Assembly (NCBI GenBank): GCA_014058405.1
Contig: CP047423.1
Coordinates: 2,418,001-2,482,000 of the forward strand
From: Candidatus Nitrospira kreftii
GTDB taxonomy: Bacteria > Nitrospirota > Nitrospiria > Nitrospirales > Nitrospiraceae
Direction of reading: 5' to 3'
DNA length: 64,000 nucleotides
Shown: positions 18,418-27,211 of the stretch, piece by piece
How positions within the stretch are numbered: the stretch's first letter is position 1
Layout of the letters: each line of letters starts with the position of its first letter
Notes under the pieces: model-generated
What the model was told of the DNA's origin: nothing
Database searches by the model: none
Seen by the model: the letters and a program-made list of their open reading frames with translations, nothing else
Made by a program: the position numbers and the translations under genes

Positions 18418-19263
18418 ATGGCCAAGAAGGACTATCCCGGACTCGTAATCGTACCTCCCAGCGATCGGACCATCTTACGACGTCGAGTGGTCCGGTGGAG
18501 TCTGTTCCTCATCCCCGTCATGTGGTTCGCCTCGACAGTCATGGACTGGCCCCCCACATCCAATAACGACACAGACTGTCAGCGCACGACCAACGAGACT
18601 ACCCTTCAAAATCGACCAGAGGAATGTGGCCAATCCAGTCAAGCAACCACCACAGAGAAGACGGGTGAGGACGACTTCAGCCTGACCCAAATCTCTCAAG
18701 CTGAAAGCCTGACCCAGTCTCAGCCTTCAGCCCACTTAGCTGCCCCGGAGAACAATCCGCCTAACCCTGAGTTCAATCACCATGAGAATCCGACGACGAA
18801 ACTATCTGCTCCGGCAGGCCCTCCAGCGGATCGCACTGGAACAAGCTCGAACGACGAACAATCAGCGGCAAGTGTGCCGTCCACTAAAGCCACGTCGCAT
18901 CCGATTCCTGACACCAAATTGGCGGAGCACGGTGATGCATTCGCGCAGTATCGCCTTGGCAAATATTATGAAAAGCTAAATGGACGACAAGCACCAGAGT
19001 CCATCAGTTGGTACAAGAAAGCCTCCAAGGGATTGCGCCGCTTAGCCGAGGCTGGAAATGGACAAGCCATGTATGTCCTCGGCGTCATGCACGCCTATGG
19101 ACGAGGAGTGGCAAAGAATACGGAGGAGGCGCGCCGCTGGCTGACCCACGCAGTCGAACAGAACGTGAAAGCGGCTCAGCCAGTTCTTGCTAATCTTGAA
19201 GCAAAACAGACGGTCAATCCTAAACCGAAAGACAGAGGTTCAGCTCAAAGCGCGAAGCAATAA
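18418..19263 (+). CDS. Sel1-repeat membrane protein
   Basis: The 281-residue protein has one N-terminal membrane anchor (WSLFLIPVMWFASTVM, about 28-43), a long low-complexity region rich in Ser, Thr, Gln, Asn and Pro (about 50-160), and then two Sel1-type TPR repeats: AQYRLGKYYEK, and AMYVLGVMHAYGRGVAKNTE with the classic YGxGVxxNxxEAxxW pattern. Sel1 repeats act as protein-protein scaffolds, here on the periplasmic side. The partner is unknown. It ends 27 bp before the flavin reductase gene on the same strand. Confidence 0.75.
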   Translation: MAKKDYPGLVIVPPSDRTILRRRVVRWSLFLIPVMWFASTVMDWPPTSNNDTDCQRTTNETTLQNRPEECGQSSQATTTEKTGEDDFSLTQISQAESLTQSQPSAHLAAPENNPPNPEFNHHENPTTKLSAPAGPPADRTGTSSNDEQSAASVPSTKATSHPIPDTKLAEHGDAFAQYRLGKYYEKLNGRQAPESISWYKKASKGLRRLAEAGNGQAMYVLGVMHAYGRGVAKNTEEARRWLTHAVEQNVKAAQPVLANLEAKQTVNPKPKDRGSAQSAKQ

Positions 19264-19290
19264 TACTCGTCCTCCCTAGCTGACTCAACC

Positions 19291-20022
19291 ATGTTGCCCC
19301 CTACGACACGCATCAAAACCAAAACGCCGAGTCCTTACAAACTGACTGCCATCGAAACGGTCACTCACGATACCAAAACGTTCCGATTTGAACTGCAGGC
19401 ACATGCAGCACTGGACGTCCAGCCTGGAGACTTTCTGTATGTCCATGCAACACTCGACGGCAAGGCGGTGAAGCGCGCGTATACGCCTTCTTCCCTGCCC
19501 GGCACAGCAGGCTCTTTTGATCTCACCGTCAAGCGCTACGAAACTGGTATGGTCTCAAAGTATCTACACGATCAGCAGACTGGAAATACCGTCCTCATGA
19601 GTGGCCCGAATTCCGGAGGACATTGGGTCGATGGAATGGCAAAACGTGTAGGATTCGTGGCCGGAGGAACCGGCATCACCCCGATGATTGCCATCATTCG
19701 CTGGATTCTTACCAAGAAGCTGGACGTAGAACTATTCCTGACCTTTGCCAATAAGACAGAATCGGACATTATTTTCCAACAAGAATGGGAAGACAATACC
19801 CGACAATTTCCGAACTTTCATTGTCACCACGTCTTGGAACAGCCACCGCCAGGATGGTCTGGCGGCACTGGCCGCATCACAGCGAACATATTGCAACAAC
19901 ATCTCCCTGCGCCATCCTCTGACACCTGTATTTTCCTCTGCGGTCCCCCGCCGATGGTTGATTCCGTAGAAACCACTCTCCAGGACCTTGGCTACCCGCA
20001 GCAGACCATTATCCTCCCGTAA
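19291..20022 (+). CDS. FAD/NAD(P)-binding oxidoreductase (ferredoxin-NADP reductase fold)
   Basis: The 243-residue protein has the two-domain FNR fold and no iron-sulfur domain. The FAD site is KRAYTPSSLPG. The nicotinamide-binding part has GFVAGGTGITPMIAIIRWIL and the C-terminal IFLCGPPPMVDSVE. Such proteins move electrons between NAD(P)H and a ferredoxin, cytochrome or partner subunit. The partner cannot be read here, as no ferredoxin or cytochrome is adjacent. Cofactor preference is also not visible. Confidence 0.85.
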   Translation: MLPPTTRIKTKTPSPYKLTAIETVTHDTKTFRFELQAHAALDVQPGDFLYVHATLDGKAVKRAYTPSSLPGTAGSFDLTVKRYETGMVSKYLHDQQTGNTVLMSGPNSGGHWVDGMAKRVGFVAGGTGITPMIAIIRWILTKKLDVELFLTFANKTESDIIFQQEWEDNTRQFPNFHCHHVLEQPPPGWSGGTGRITANILQQHLPAPSSDTCIFLCGPPPMVDSVETTLQDLGYPQQTIILP

Positions 20023-20185
20023 CGATGCTGTAATCGAATCATTCCCGTGTTCCAATACTTCTCAGCTATCTTCTCCGGCCTGAAAGAATTTACCCGAGAC
20101 ATATACACTATGCTTCCGGGGAAACGTCCGAACAACGCCTATATGCAATGCACCAATGAATGAAGTTTGGGATGCAGTTGGAGAG

Positions 20186-21679
20186 TTAGACTGAGTCCGT
20201 ACCTATGGTTGGGCGCCGTCCATGGCTGGTTTGACCTGCAAGATCTTGGATGACACGATCAGCCGCAGTCGCCCCATCACGGATACAGTCGGGAATGCCC
20301 ACTCCGCGATAGCCAGCCCCTGTGAGAACTAGTCCAGGGTACCGGCTGATAGCGGCATCGAGTTGCACTAATCGGTCCAGGTGGCCAAGCGTATACTGCG
20401 GCATCGCCTTCCACCACCGATTCACCTCCGTGTAACTCGGTTCTGCCTTGATCCCGCTTAACGCAGCGAGTTCGGCTCGGACTTTTGCCGTCACCGCCGC
20501 ATCATCGAGTTGGAGAATATCCTCACGCCCCACTCCACCGGCATAGCAGCGCACCAACAACTGTTCCGCTGGTGCACGATACGGCCACTTGAGCGATGTC
20601 CAGGTTGCCGCGATCAAATCTCGTTGCTCCGATCGAGGCACGATAAATCCAAATCCTTCGATCCCGCTCATCAATGCCCTGGGAAAGGCCATCGCAATCG
20701 TCGCGGTCGACGCATAAGGAATCAAATCCAGCAGCCCTCCGGCAATAGGTGTCAACGGGCGTAACAGATCGGCTGACACATAGGCCGGCGTGGCCAGCAC
20801 GACACTTTCCGCCGACAGCGCCGATCCATCGTGAAGGATCAGATCGTACATCCACCGTCCTAATTCGTGCGATCTCACACGGAGGGCTTCAACGCGTTTC
20901 TCAAGCTGGAGCTCTACACCCTGGTCCGTCAATCGGTGTGTGAGGGCAGTCACAAGATCACCGAGCCCATTTTTCAGACTCACAAACATCGTCCGCTTCG
21001 GTTGTCCAGGCGATGCCGGCGAAGCTGTTCTCTTGGCATCCATCATCCCGCGAACAACGCTGCTATGCTGTTGTTCCAGCTCAAAGAAGCGTGGAAACGT
21101 GGCCCGCAGGCTCATCTGCTCGGCATCTCCTGCATAAATCCCCGCCATGAGCGGTTCCAAGACCCGCTCATACGCCTGTGCGCCGAATCGTCGACGAAGA
21201 AAACCGGCGAGTGACTCATCGCCTGTCGAAGGACCAGGGGGAACCGCGATTTCCAACCCCATACGAATAAGGCCTGTCCACGTGAGGAGTCCGCTCCGAA
21301 GGAACGGTTTCAACTGCCTCGGAACAAAGGACAGCAGTCCCTCTGGCAAATCGTGCAGCCGCCCCTTGTAGAAGACACACGCCTTCTTGCCTGTCTCGTT
21401 GGTATTGATGAGTTGATCGGCAAGACCAAGCTTCGTGCAGAGCTCAAGACCGGCCGGTTTTTGAGAAAGGAAGGAATCCGGCCCCGCCTCCGTAACTATT
21501 TCGCCAACCCGATGTGTGACGATCTTCCCCCCCCATGATGACCCGGCGTCTAGGACAGTACAGCGAAGGGAAAGACCGGCCGCTGACGCACGTTCCAGTA
21601 GAGCATAGGCGGTAGCCAGGCCTGAAATACCCCCACCCACTATGACGACTGAGCGTGGTCGAGTCACGACTGAATGCAA
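20186..21679 (-). CDS. hemG: Protoporphyrinogen oxidase (HemY/PgoX type)
   Basis: The 497-residue flavoprotein oxidises a protoporphyrinogen or coproporphyrinogen precursor to the porphyrin. It starts with the Rossmann motif VVIVGGGISGLATAYALLE, includes VTEAGPDSFLSQKP, and ends with the FAD C-terminal motif LVLTGAGYRGVGIPDCI. It overlaps hemH by 16 bp and is the last gene of the hemE-hemH-hemY-type operon. Whether it acts on coproporphyrinogen, as in Gram-positives, or on protoporphyrinogen cannot be decided from motifs. Confidence 0.92.
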   Translation of the reverse strand: MHSVVTRPRSVVIVGGGISGLATAYALLERASAAGLSLRCTVLDAGSSWGGKIVTHRVGEIVTEAGPDSFLSQKPAGLELCTKLGLADQLINTNETGKKACVFYKGRLHDLPEGLLSFVPRQLKPFLRSGLLTWTGLIRMGLEIAVPPGPSTGDESLAGFLRRRFGAQAYERVLEPLMAGIYAGDAEQMSLRATFPRFFELEQQHSSVVRGMMDAKRTASPASPGQPKRTMFVSLKNGLGDLVTALTHRLTDQGVELQLEKRVEALRVRSHELGRWMYDLILHDGSALSAESVVLATPAYVSADLLRPLTPIAGGLLDLIPYASTATIAMAFPRALMSGIEGFGFIVPRSEQRDLIAATWTSLKWPYRAPAEQLLVRCYAGGVGREDILQLDDAAVTAKVRAELAALSGIKAEPSYTEVNRWWKAMPQYTLGHLDRLVQLDAAISRYPGLVLTGAGYRGVGIPDCIRDGATAADRVIQDLAGQTSHGRRPTIGTDSV

Positions 21680-22614
21680 GAGGAAGATACGTGTGCCGCC
21701 AAGATGTCGCGTAACGTCTCGATGAGGGCGGGTGAGTCGTTCAACATCGCAATGCGCTCGAGACGCATTCCCTTCTTGACGGCCAACTGTCTTAATTCGA
21801 TATCGATATCGTACAGAATTTCAACATGGTCACAGATAAACCCAATGGGGGCCACCAGGACAGAGCGATGCCCCGCCTGCTGGATGGTATCCAACACGCT
21901 TTCGACCGTCGGCCCAAGCCACGGCTCGCTCGATCGCCCCTGGCTTTGGTAGGCAAAGTACGTTGGTTGGCCTTCCAAGAATTCTGTCACCGCCTCAACG
22001 GTGCCGTTCACTTCGTCCGGATAGGGATCCTTCATGGCAACGATCCGTTCCGGTAGACTATGAGCGGTAAACAATATAGGCACCGACGCCCGCACATCGG
22101 GAGGAAATGTGAGTAGCCCCACTCGAATATTGTCGACAATCCCCGCAATCAGTCGGGGGTGCCGATTCCAACTGCCGACATAGGTCATGCTGGTACGGTC
22201 TCCGAACTCAACACGGGCCTCTTCGACTTTCTTTCGATAGGCTCCGGTGCTCAGCGAGGACTGTTGAGGAGCCATACACACGCCGATGATCTCCTCTGGC
22301 GATTCGTTCAACAATTCGGCATAGGTTTCTTTGATAAAGGGATGCCAATGACGCAACCCGACGCATACCCGGTATTGGATCTGCCCTGACTTATTGAGTC
22401 GCTGTTCCAATTTCTTTGCGACTTCCTGGGTAATCCCAACGGCAGGCGATCTGCCCCCGGTGGCACGATACCGTTCACGAATTTCCTCTACGAGCTCTGG
22501 GGACGTCGGTCTGCCTCCACGAACATCGAGTAAAAACGGCTCAACGTTCTCCAGACAATCGGGCCCACCCATCGCCATGAGCAGAACCGCAGTATGGCGC
22601 GTTACCTCTGGCAT
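21664..22614 (-). CDS. hemH: Ferrochelatase
   Basis: The 316-residue enzyme inserts Fe2+ into the porphyrin. Seen are the N-terminal LLMAMGGPDCLENVEPFLL, the active-site His in LFTAHSLPERIV, and PIGFICDHVEILYDIDIELR, which contains the metal-path Glu. It has no C-terminal Cys cluster, as in most bacteria. It overlaps the following hemG and is separated from hemE by about 185 bp of repeat-like sequence. Confidence 0.94.
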   Translation of the reverse strand: MPEVTRHTAVLLMAMGGPDCLENVEPFLLDVRGGRPTSPELVEEIRERYRATGGRSPAVGITQEVAKKLEQRLNKSGQIQYRVCVGLRHWHPFIKETYAELLNESPEEIIGVCMAPQQSSLSTGAYRKKVEEARVEFGDRTSMTYVGSWNRHPRLIAGIVDNIRVGLLTFPPDVRASVPILFTAHSLPERIVAMKDPYPDEVNGTVEAVTEFLEGQPTYFAYQSQGRSSEPWLGPTVESVLDTIQQAGHRSVLVAPIGFICDHVEILYDIDIELRQLAVKKGMRLERIAMLNDSPALIETLRDILAAHVSSSCIQS

Positions 22615-22639
22615 CGTGCTACGTCGTTCGCCTCCTGTA

Positions 22640-22795
22640 TCTTGTGAAGCGCGAGAAGCAGGACCGGTTCCGAGTTGAACGTTTCATGTTTCGAGTTTCA
22701 AGTTCCAGAAGCGGTTGCTAGACAACTTGAAACCGGAAACCTGCAACCCTGTATCCTGCATGACGAGATACGCTTCACGAGGAACGCTTCACTTA
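22640..22795. repeat. Intergenic mosaic repeat between hemE and hemH
   Basis: This stretch is made of short recurring words: GTTTCAAGTT (22695-22704) and its exact inverse AACTTGAAAC (22724-22733), then ACGCTTCAC twice (22770-22778 and 22784-22792) and GTGAAGCG-like words in the other direction near 22653. The same words (GTGAAGCGT, GTTTCA, ACTTGAAAC) recur between sthA and tenA at 39640-39775. It has no coding potential. Confidence 0.5.
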
Positions 22796-22799
22796 CTAC

Positions 22800-23825
22800 T
22801 CACCGTTGGCTCAGCTTGTGTACCATATCGATCGTCGCAGCCACGTGATCAACTGGCGTGGTCGGCAGGATGCCATGACCGAGATTAAAGATATGACCAG
22901 AGCGCCCCCCGGCTCGCCGCAAGATATCCTCCACGCGGCGTTCAATTTCATGGAGCGGTGCAAATAGCACGAGTGGGTCGAGATTTCCTTGTACTGCCCG
23001 ATCATGTCCGACCATCGTCCAGGCTTCGTCCAGGTGAACCCTCCAATCAATCCCGATGACATCACCGCCTGCCTCGCGCATCTGATGCAAGATCGCCGTG
23101 GTGCCGGTCCCGAAGTGAATCATCGGCACCCCTTCCCGCTTAAGGCCCTCAAAAATCAGTTGGACATGCGGCATCACATATTCGGCATAGTCACCCGCCG
23201 AAAGACACCCGACCCAACTATCAAACAATTGAATCGCTTGAGCTCCGGCCCTTATCTGTCGACGGAGATATCCGGTGATCACACGCGCAAACTTATCCAT
23301 AAGCTTGTGCCATGCGGTAGGATCTCCATACATCATCTGCTTCGTGTGCAAATAGTTGCGGGACCCGCCGCCTTCAATGGCATAACTCGCAAGTGTGAAC
23401 GGCGCACCTGCAAATCCAATGAGCGGTACTCGTCCATTCAGAGCCCGTCGCGCTTGCCGAATGGCTTCGGCCACATACTCGAGCTCGTCGCCGTCTATGA
23501 CTTTGAGTTGATCCACCGCTACCCGGTCGCGCACCGGATTATGGATCACCGGCCCTTCCCCTGCGGCAAACTCGAGGTTGAGCCCCATCGGTTCCAGTGG
23601 AAGCAAGATATCGGCAAAGATAATGGCAGCATCCAACGGGAATCGATCAATGGGCTGGAGCGTAACCTGGGCCGCCAGCTCGGGTGTCTTGCACATGTCG
23701 AGGATGGAATGGTTCGCGCGCAACATCCGATACTCAGACATGTAGCGCCCGGCTTGGCGCATAAACCACACAGGGGTACAGTCAACAGGCTCGCGACGAC
23801 AGGCTTTGAGAAATCGATCGTTCAT
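22800..23825 (-). CDS. hemE: Uroporphyrinogen decarboxylase
   Basis: The 341-residue enzyme converts uroporphyrinogen III to coproporphyrinogen III. It has the signature VWFMRQAGRYMSEYR with the catalytic Arg pair, FAGAPFTLASYAIEGGGS, the conserved QLFDSWVGCLSAGDY, and the C-terminal FNLGHGILPTTPVDHV. The length is typical. It is the first gene of the haem operon. Confidence 0.96.
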   Translation of the reverse strand: MNDRFLKACRREPVDCTPVWFMRQAGRYMSEYRMLRANHSILDMCKTPELAAQVTLQPIDRFPLDAAIIFADILLPLEPMGLNLEFAAGEGPVIHNPVRDRVAVDQLKVIDGDELEYVAEAIRQARRALNGRVPLIGFAGAPFTLASYAIEGGGSRNYLHTKQMMYGDPTAWHKLMDKFARVITGYLRRQIRAGAQAIQLFDSWVGCLSAGDYAEYVMPHVQLIFEGLKREGVPMIHFGTGTTAILHQMREAGGDVIGIDWRVHLDEAWTMVGHDRAVQGNLDPLVLFAPLHEIERRVEDILRRAGGRSGHIFNLGHGILPTTPVDHVAATIDMVHKLSQR

Positions 23826-23988
23826 AGTTCGCGCATTTTAGAGAGGCATAGGCGAGGGTGTCAAACTGACAAATTGAGCTTCAATTCTTCTCGGGAAGTC
23901 CAGCATTTCAGTAGACAGAGGCCCTTGTTCCGGTACAATGAAGACTGGAGGGCTGCGCGAAAACTCTGGTTTCACTTTCCTGACATGT

Positions 23989-23999
23989 TTGTGTATAAT
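23989..23999 (+). promoter_or_regulatory. Probable promoter of the desaturase gene (TTGTGTATAAT)
   Basis: This is the same 11-mer as before htpX and the tRNA gene, with TATAAT at 23994-23999, 106 bp before the start codon. There is no clear -35 at standard distance. It lies in the 279-bp divergent region shared with hemE. Confidence 0.45.
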
Positions 24000-24104
24000 G
24001 TCTTCCCAACCTACTCTGGACGCTTAATCAGTTTAATCGGGACCCCGGCTCCCTGTTTTCCACCACAGTGACGTTGCCGATCCCCCGACCTAGAGGAGAA
24101 TTGT

Positions 24105-25160
24105 ATGCCCGACGCGCAATCGCTTCGCTCGACCAAAGCCCCTGATGCCTGGTACTCTTTTCTGCGCTGGTTCGATTCCTGGGCGGGCCTTGAACACACG
24201 AAAGTAGAGGGACCTCCCAAGGTAGACTGGATTCGAAGTATTCCCTTTCTGGCCGTACACCTGGTGTGTTTGGGAGTCATTTGGGTAGGCTGGAGTTGGA
24301 CCGCCGTCGCCGTCGCGGTGGCCTTCTACTACATCCGCATGTTTGCGATCACGGGGTGGTACCACCGCTACTTCTCCCATCGCACGTTCAAGACCACCCG
24401 CACGGTCCAATTTTTATTCGCATTGCTCGGTGGCTCTTGCGCGCAACGTGGCCCCCTGTGGTGGGCCGGCCATCACCGTCATCACCATATCGCCTCCGAT
24501 ACCCCGGAGGATGTGCATTCCCCGCGCCAGGGTGGATTTCTGTGGTCGCACATGGGTTGGATTATGTCGCAGACATTTTACGCGCCGCGCCTGAAGGGAA
24601 TCGCCGATTTTGCGAAGTTTCCGGAGCTGCGGTTTCTCGACCGGTTTGATGTCCTTGTTCCCACCATTACCGGATTCGGGATGTTCGGCCTGGGTATGCT
24701 GCTGGAAGCCCATGCACCAGGGCTTGGGACCAACGGCCCTCAGATGCTGATCTGGGGCTTCTTCATCTCAACCGTCGCATTGTTTCATGGAACCTGCACG
24801 ATCAACTCCTTGTCCCACGTCTACGGCTCCCAACGGTATGAGACCGGCGACGACAGCCGAAATAATTTCTTCCTGGCCCTGATCACTATGGGAGAAGGTT
24901 GGCACAACAATCATCACTATTACCCCGCCTCGACCAGACAAGGCTTCTACTGGTGGGAAATCGACATGACCTATTACTGTTTGAAGGGGCTTGAGTGGCT
25001 AGGCCTGGTCTGGGATATCCGTGGTGTCCCTGTATACGTGCGAGAAGGAAAAACCAAACGGGATTCTGACCGCAGCGTACTCAAACAGAAGATGGACACA
25101 GCGGCGAAGGACGCTGAGCTGCCAACCCCTCAGCCGGAACTTGAGCTAACCGCTCGTTAG
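24105..25160 (+). CDS. Membrane fatty acid desaturase (acyl-CoA desaturase type)
   Basis: The 351-residue membrane protein has the three di-iron His boxes of delta-9-type desaturases: HRYFSH (about residues 86-91), HRHHH (123-128) and HNNHH (267-271). Four hydrophobic segments surround them (for example IPFLAVHLVCLGVIWVGWSW). It introduces a cis double bond into a saturated acyl chain using O2 and an electron donor, which tunes membrane fluidity. A long charged C-terminal tail follows. GGAG before the ATG supports the start. The stop overlaps the convergent unknown gene by 4 bp. Confidence 0.93.
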   Translation: MPDAQSLRSTKAPDAWYSFLRWFDSWAGLEHTKVEGPPKVDWIRSIPFLAVHLVCLGVIWVGWSWTAVAVAVAFYYIRMFAITGWYHRYFSHRTFKTTRTVQFLFALLGGSCAQRGPLWWAGHHRHHHIASDTPEDVHSPRQGGFLWSHMGWIMSQTFYAPRLKGIADFAKFPELRFLDRFDVLVPTITGFGMFGLGMLLEAHAPGLGTNGPQMLIWGFFISTVALFHGTCTINSLSHVYGSQRYETGDDSRNNFFLALITMGEGWHNNHHYYPASTRQGFYWWEIDMTYYCLKGLEWLGLVWDIRGVPVYVREGKTKRDSDRSVLKQKMDTAAKDAELPTPQPELELTAR

Positions 25161-25630
25161 ATCCAATCCGTACTCTCCTCTGACCCTGGCCGAACAGACG
25201 CTTGATTGGCCAGGGTCTCCCGAATTCTTCGACTCACGTCATCAATGGCCTTTCGTTCCTCATGGGAGGATAGCACCCAGGCCTCGCCAGGGCTCAGCTC
25301 GAATCGATAATGCTCATTTCTGAACGTGAACCATTCGACATAGGGATGCGGCTCCAGATTGGGGTGCGGATCGAGCGAAATCAGATTGACCGTTCCGATC
25401 TGTGGGTTTGCCATATCACCAATGATCTGGCCCGCCATATCATCATCTTCGAACCGACCGTTACGAAATCGAATGACTTCCCCTGCGATATCCGGCTTGA
25501 AATTGCCGCGTAAATAAAAATCAACTGAGCCGATCACGGCAAACACGACCTGCCCAACGACGGTTCCTTCGACCCGATTGTCCAAGAATCCCTCACAAAC
25601 CCACCGCCCATTACCAAACTTCTGTGCCAT
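25157..25630 (-). CDS. Hypothetical protein
   Basis: The 157-residue soluble protein starts MAQKFGNGRWVCEGFLDNRV. It alternates beta-like strands rich in Gly, Val and Phe (GQVVFAVIGSVDFYLRGNF) with a central acidic stretch, and ends with a helical tail (EERKAIDDVSRRIRETLAN). GGAGG before the ATG is clear. It converges on the desaturase gene. No family recognised. Confidence 0.7.
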   Translation of the reverse strand: MAQKFGNGRWVCEGFLDNRVEGTVVGQVVFAVIGSVDFYLRGNFKPDIAGEVIRFRNGRFEDDDMAGQIIGDMANPQIGTVNLISLDPHPNLEPHPYVEWFTFRNEHYRFELSPGEAWVLSSHEERKAIDDVSRRIRETLANQASVRPGSEESTDWI

Positions 25631-25652
25631 TAAACCCCTCCTGCCGAAATGA

Positions 25653-26477
25653 TCATCCGCTGAACGCTCCGATCACAACAGCCAATAAGATGAGTGCACT
25701 CCCAATCCATCCCTGCATGTCCAGAGTCTCTCCAAGAAAATACCATGAGAGCCAAGCCGCATAGGCTGGTTCAGACGCAAACAGTAGCGCCACCTGCTGA
25801 GCGGGAACCAGCTGCTGTGCCCACATTTGAACAGCAAATGCCAATGTCGCGAGTACGCCCGTAACCCCCAGACCGACCAGCAAGACAGCGGTGGGGGAAA
25901 ATGCGGCTGATGGAGACTCCTCCCACCAGGGAGCAGGAAGAAACAGGACAGTCATCGCCAGCATCTGCCAAACGAGTAACGACGGTGCATCGACTTGTCT
26001 GGTGAATCGCTCGAGACAAATGATATGACCCGCGAACGCGACCGCGCATCCGAGCGTCATAAGATCTCCGATATTCATAGAGGTATCGGGCTTGATCAGC
26101 AACCAGAGCCCAACGACCGCAATCGCTGTTGCCATCACTACCCGCCGGTCGATCCGCATCAAGATCAATGGAACAAAAACTACATACAGCGCCGTCAGAA
26201 AGGACGAATTCGATGCAGTCGTATGCTGGAGCCCAACGGTTTGCAGCACATATCCGAGGAAGAGGAAAACGGTGGTCAGCGCACTCGCCCCTAATACGGC
26301 ACGATCACAATGCAATCGACGGCGACTGGCCGCAAGCCATAGCAGGATCAACAGGGTGCCGAGAAAAAATCGAAGAAACAGGAAAGAGAGCGGAGAAATT
26401 TGGTCAAGTGCCGCCTTGGTGGCTGGGAAGGTCGCGCCCCAGATAACCGTCGTCAGTAAGAGTGCAAGTCGGGGCAT
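25653..26477 (-). CDS. EamA/DMT-family membrane transporter
   Basis: The 274-residue protein has about ten membrane segments in two EamA halves. The first starts MPRLALLLTTVIWGATFPAT, the usual DMT beginning with WG.TF. The second half is VLLVGLGVTGVLATLAFAVQ ... LLFASEPAYAAWLSWYFLGE, with the conserved P and GE pair. Such proteins export or import small metabolites; the substrate is unknown. An ATG at 26519 would add residues encoded by the repeat-like sequence upstream, so 26477 was preferred, although no strong Shine-Dalgarno is visible. Confidence 0.88.
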   Translation of the reverse strand: MPRLALLLTTVIWGATFPATKAALDQISPLSFLFLRFFLGTLLILLWLAASRRRLHCDRAVLGASALTTVFLFLGYVLQTVGLQHTTASNSSFLTALYVVFVPLILMRIDRRVVMATAIAVVGLWLLIKPDTSMNIGDLMTLGCAVAFAGHIICLERFTRQVDAPSLLVWQMLAMTVLFLPAPWWEESPSAAFSPTAVLLVGLGVTGVLATLAFAVQMWAQQLVPAQQVALLFASEPAYAAWLSWYFLGETLDMQGWIGSALILLAVVIGAFSG

Positions 26478-26494
26478 GACAAAAGAAGTGCTGC

Positions 26495-26552
26495 GTGCTG
26501 AGTGGAAAGCCTTGAGCAAGAACGCTCAATCATTTCACTCGGAACTCAGCAC
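26495..26552. repeat. Inverted repeat GTGCTGAGT / ACTCAGCAC
   Basis: GTGCTGAGT (26495-26503) and its exact inverse ACTCAGCAC (26544-26552) flank 40 bp. A second, degenerate copy of the word follows (ACTCGGCAC at 26558-26566). The element lies between the EamA gene and a small unknown gene and codes for nothing obvious. Confidence 0.45.
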
Positions 26553-26575
26553 TCAAGACTCGGCACTTTCTTGGT

Positions 26576-26779
26576 CTAGGGTTTGCACAAGGGGCACAAT
26601 CGTTGTCGATTCACTCCGGCCTGCTCCATGGCCATGAGCGCACGCTCCTTATCGGGATAGTCAAACCAGCCGCCTTCCCAGAAATCGCTCGAGGTCGACG
26701 TGGACGGAACCTCAGAACAACGATCTCGATGGAGCGTTACTCGATCGATCCCACGGGCAATGTGAAGCCAGTATGTCAT
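26576..26779 (-). CDS. Small protein with a C-terminal CxxC
   Basis: The 67-residue protein has LHRDRCSEVP near the start (His/Cys pair) and ends RQRLCPLCKP, so it has three Cys and a His that could form a small zinc site. The middle is GGWFDYPDKERALMAMEQAG. Its layout (one Cys early, CxxC at the end, an aromatic and helical middle) looks like a tiny zinc-binding domain, but I do not recognise a named family. No strong Shine-Dalgarno is seen, so the start is uncertain. Confidence 0.5.
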   Translation of the reverse strand: MTYWLHIARGIDRVTLHRDRCSEVPSTSTSSDFWEGGWFDYPDKERALMAMEQAGVNRQRLCPLCKP

Positions 26780-26877
26780 GGCAGAGCAATCAGGGGTGAA
26801 TAGATCGCGGTAACAGGCTGGGAAACGGCATGCGGGATATGATGCGCCTACCCTTCACTCATAACCCCCTCAGCGAA

Positions 26878-27054
26878 CTATGGGAGGAGCTGCCACTCAT
26901 CCTTCTCGATGAAGACCTTCACGCCGGTCCCCAACTTTTTGACATCATCTTTCTCGAAGAGCTTCATGTAACGCTCGATTCGATCCTCATCATCGATTCG
27001 TTCTTCCTGCATCATCCCGTTGTGACCTTTGTACCGTCGAATCAGCACTGGCAT
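26878..27054 (-). CDS. Small 58-residue protein of unknown function
   Basis: Reading the reverse strand from the ATG at 27054 gives MPVLIRRYKGHNGMMQEERI, a charged helix (DDEDRIERYMKLFEKDDVKK) and the strand-like end KVFIEKDEWQLLP, then TAG. An AGGAGGG Shine-Dalgarno stands five bases before the ATG, among the best in the window, and the codon use is like that of its neighbours. The charged middle contains no Cys or membrane segment. The function is unknown. Confidence 0.65.
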   Translation of the reverse strand: MPVLIRRYKGHNGMMQEERIDDEDRIERYMKLFEKDDVKKLGTGVKVFIEKDEWQLLP

Positions 27055-27211
27055 CGAAGCCCTCCTATGAAGCTGGCAGTTGAGCAGCGTAAGTTGTTAC
27101 AATAAACGGGTATCAGTGGGCCGGTCAAGATCGCCTACACTAGGCAGGCTTGTCAAGGTCCGAATCTCCTACAGATTAGATTGCGGCTACTGAAAGAAAG
27201 GATCGAATCCC

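Noticed and set aside
22989-24071. A 360-codon open frame on the + strand opposite hemE
   Set aside because: It is antisense to a certain hemE gene with no family similarity and reaches into the desaturase promoter region.
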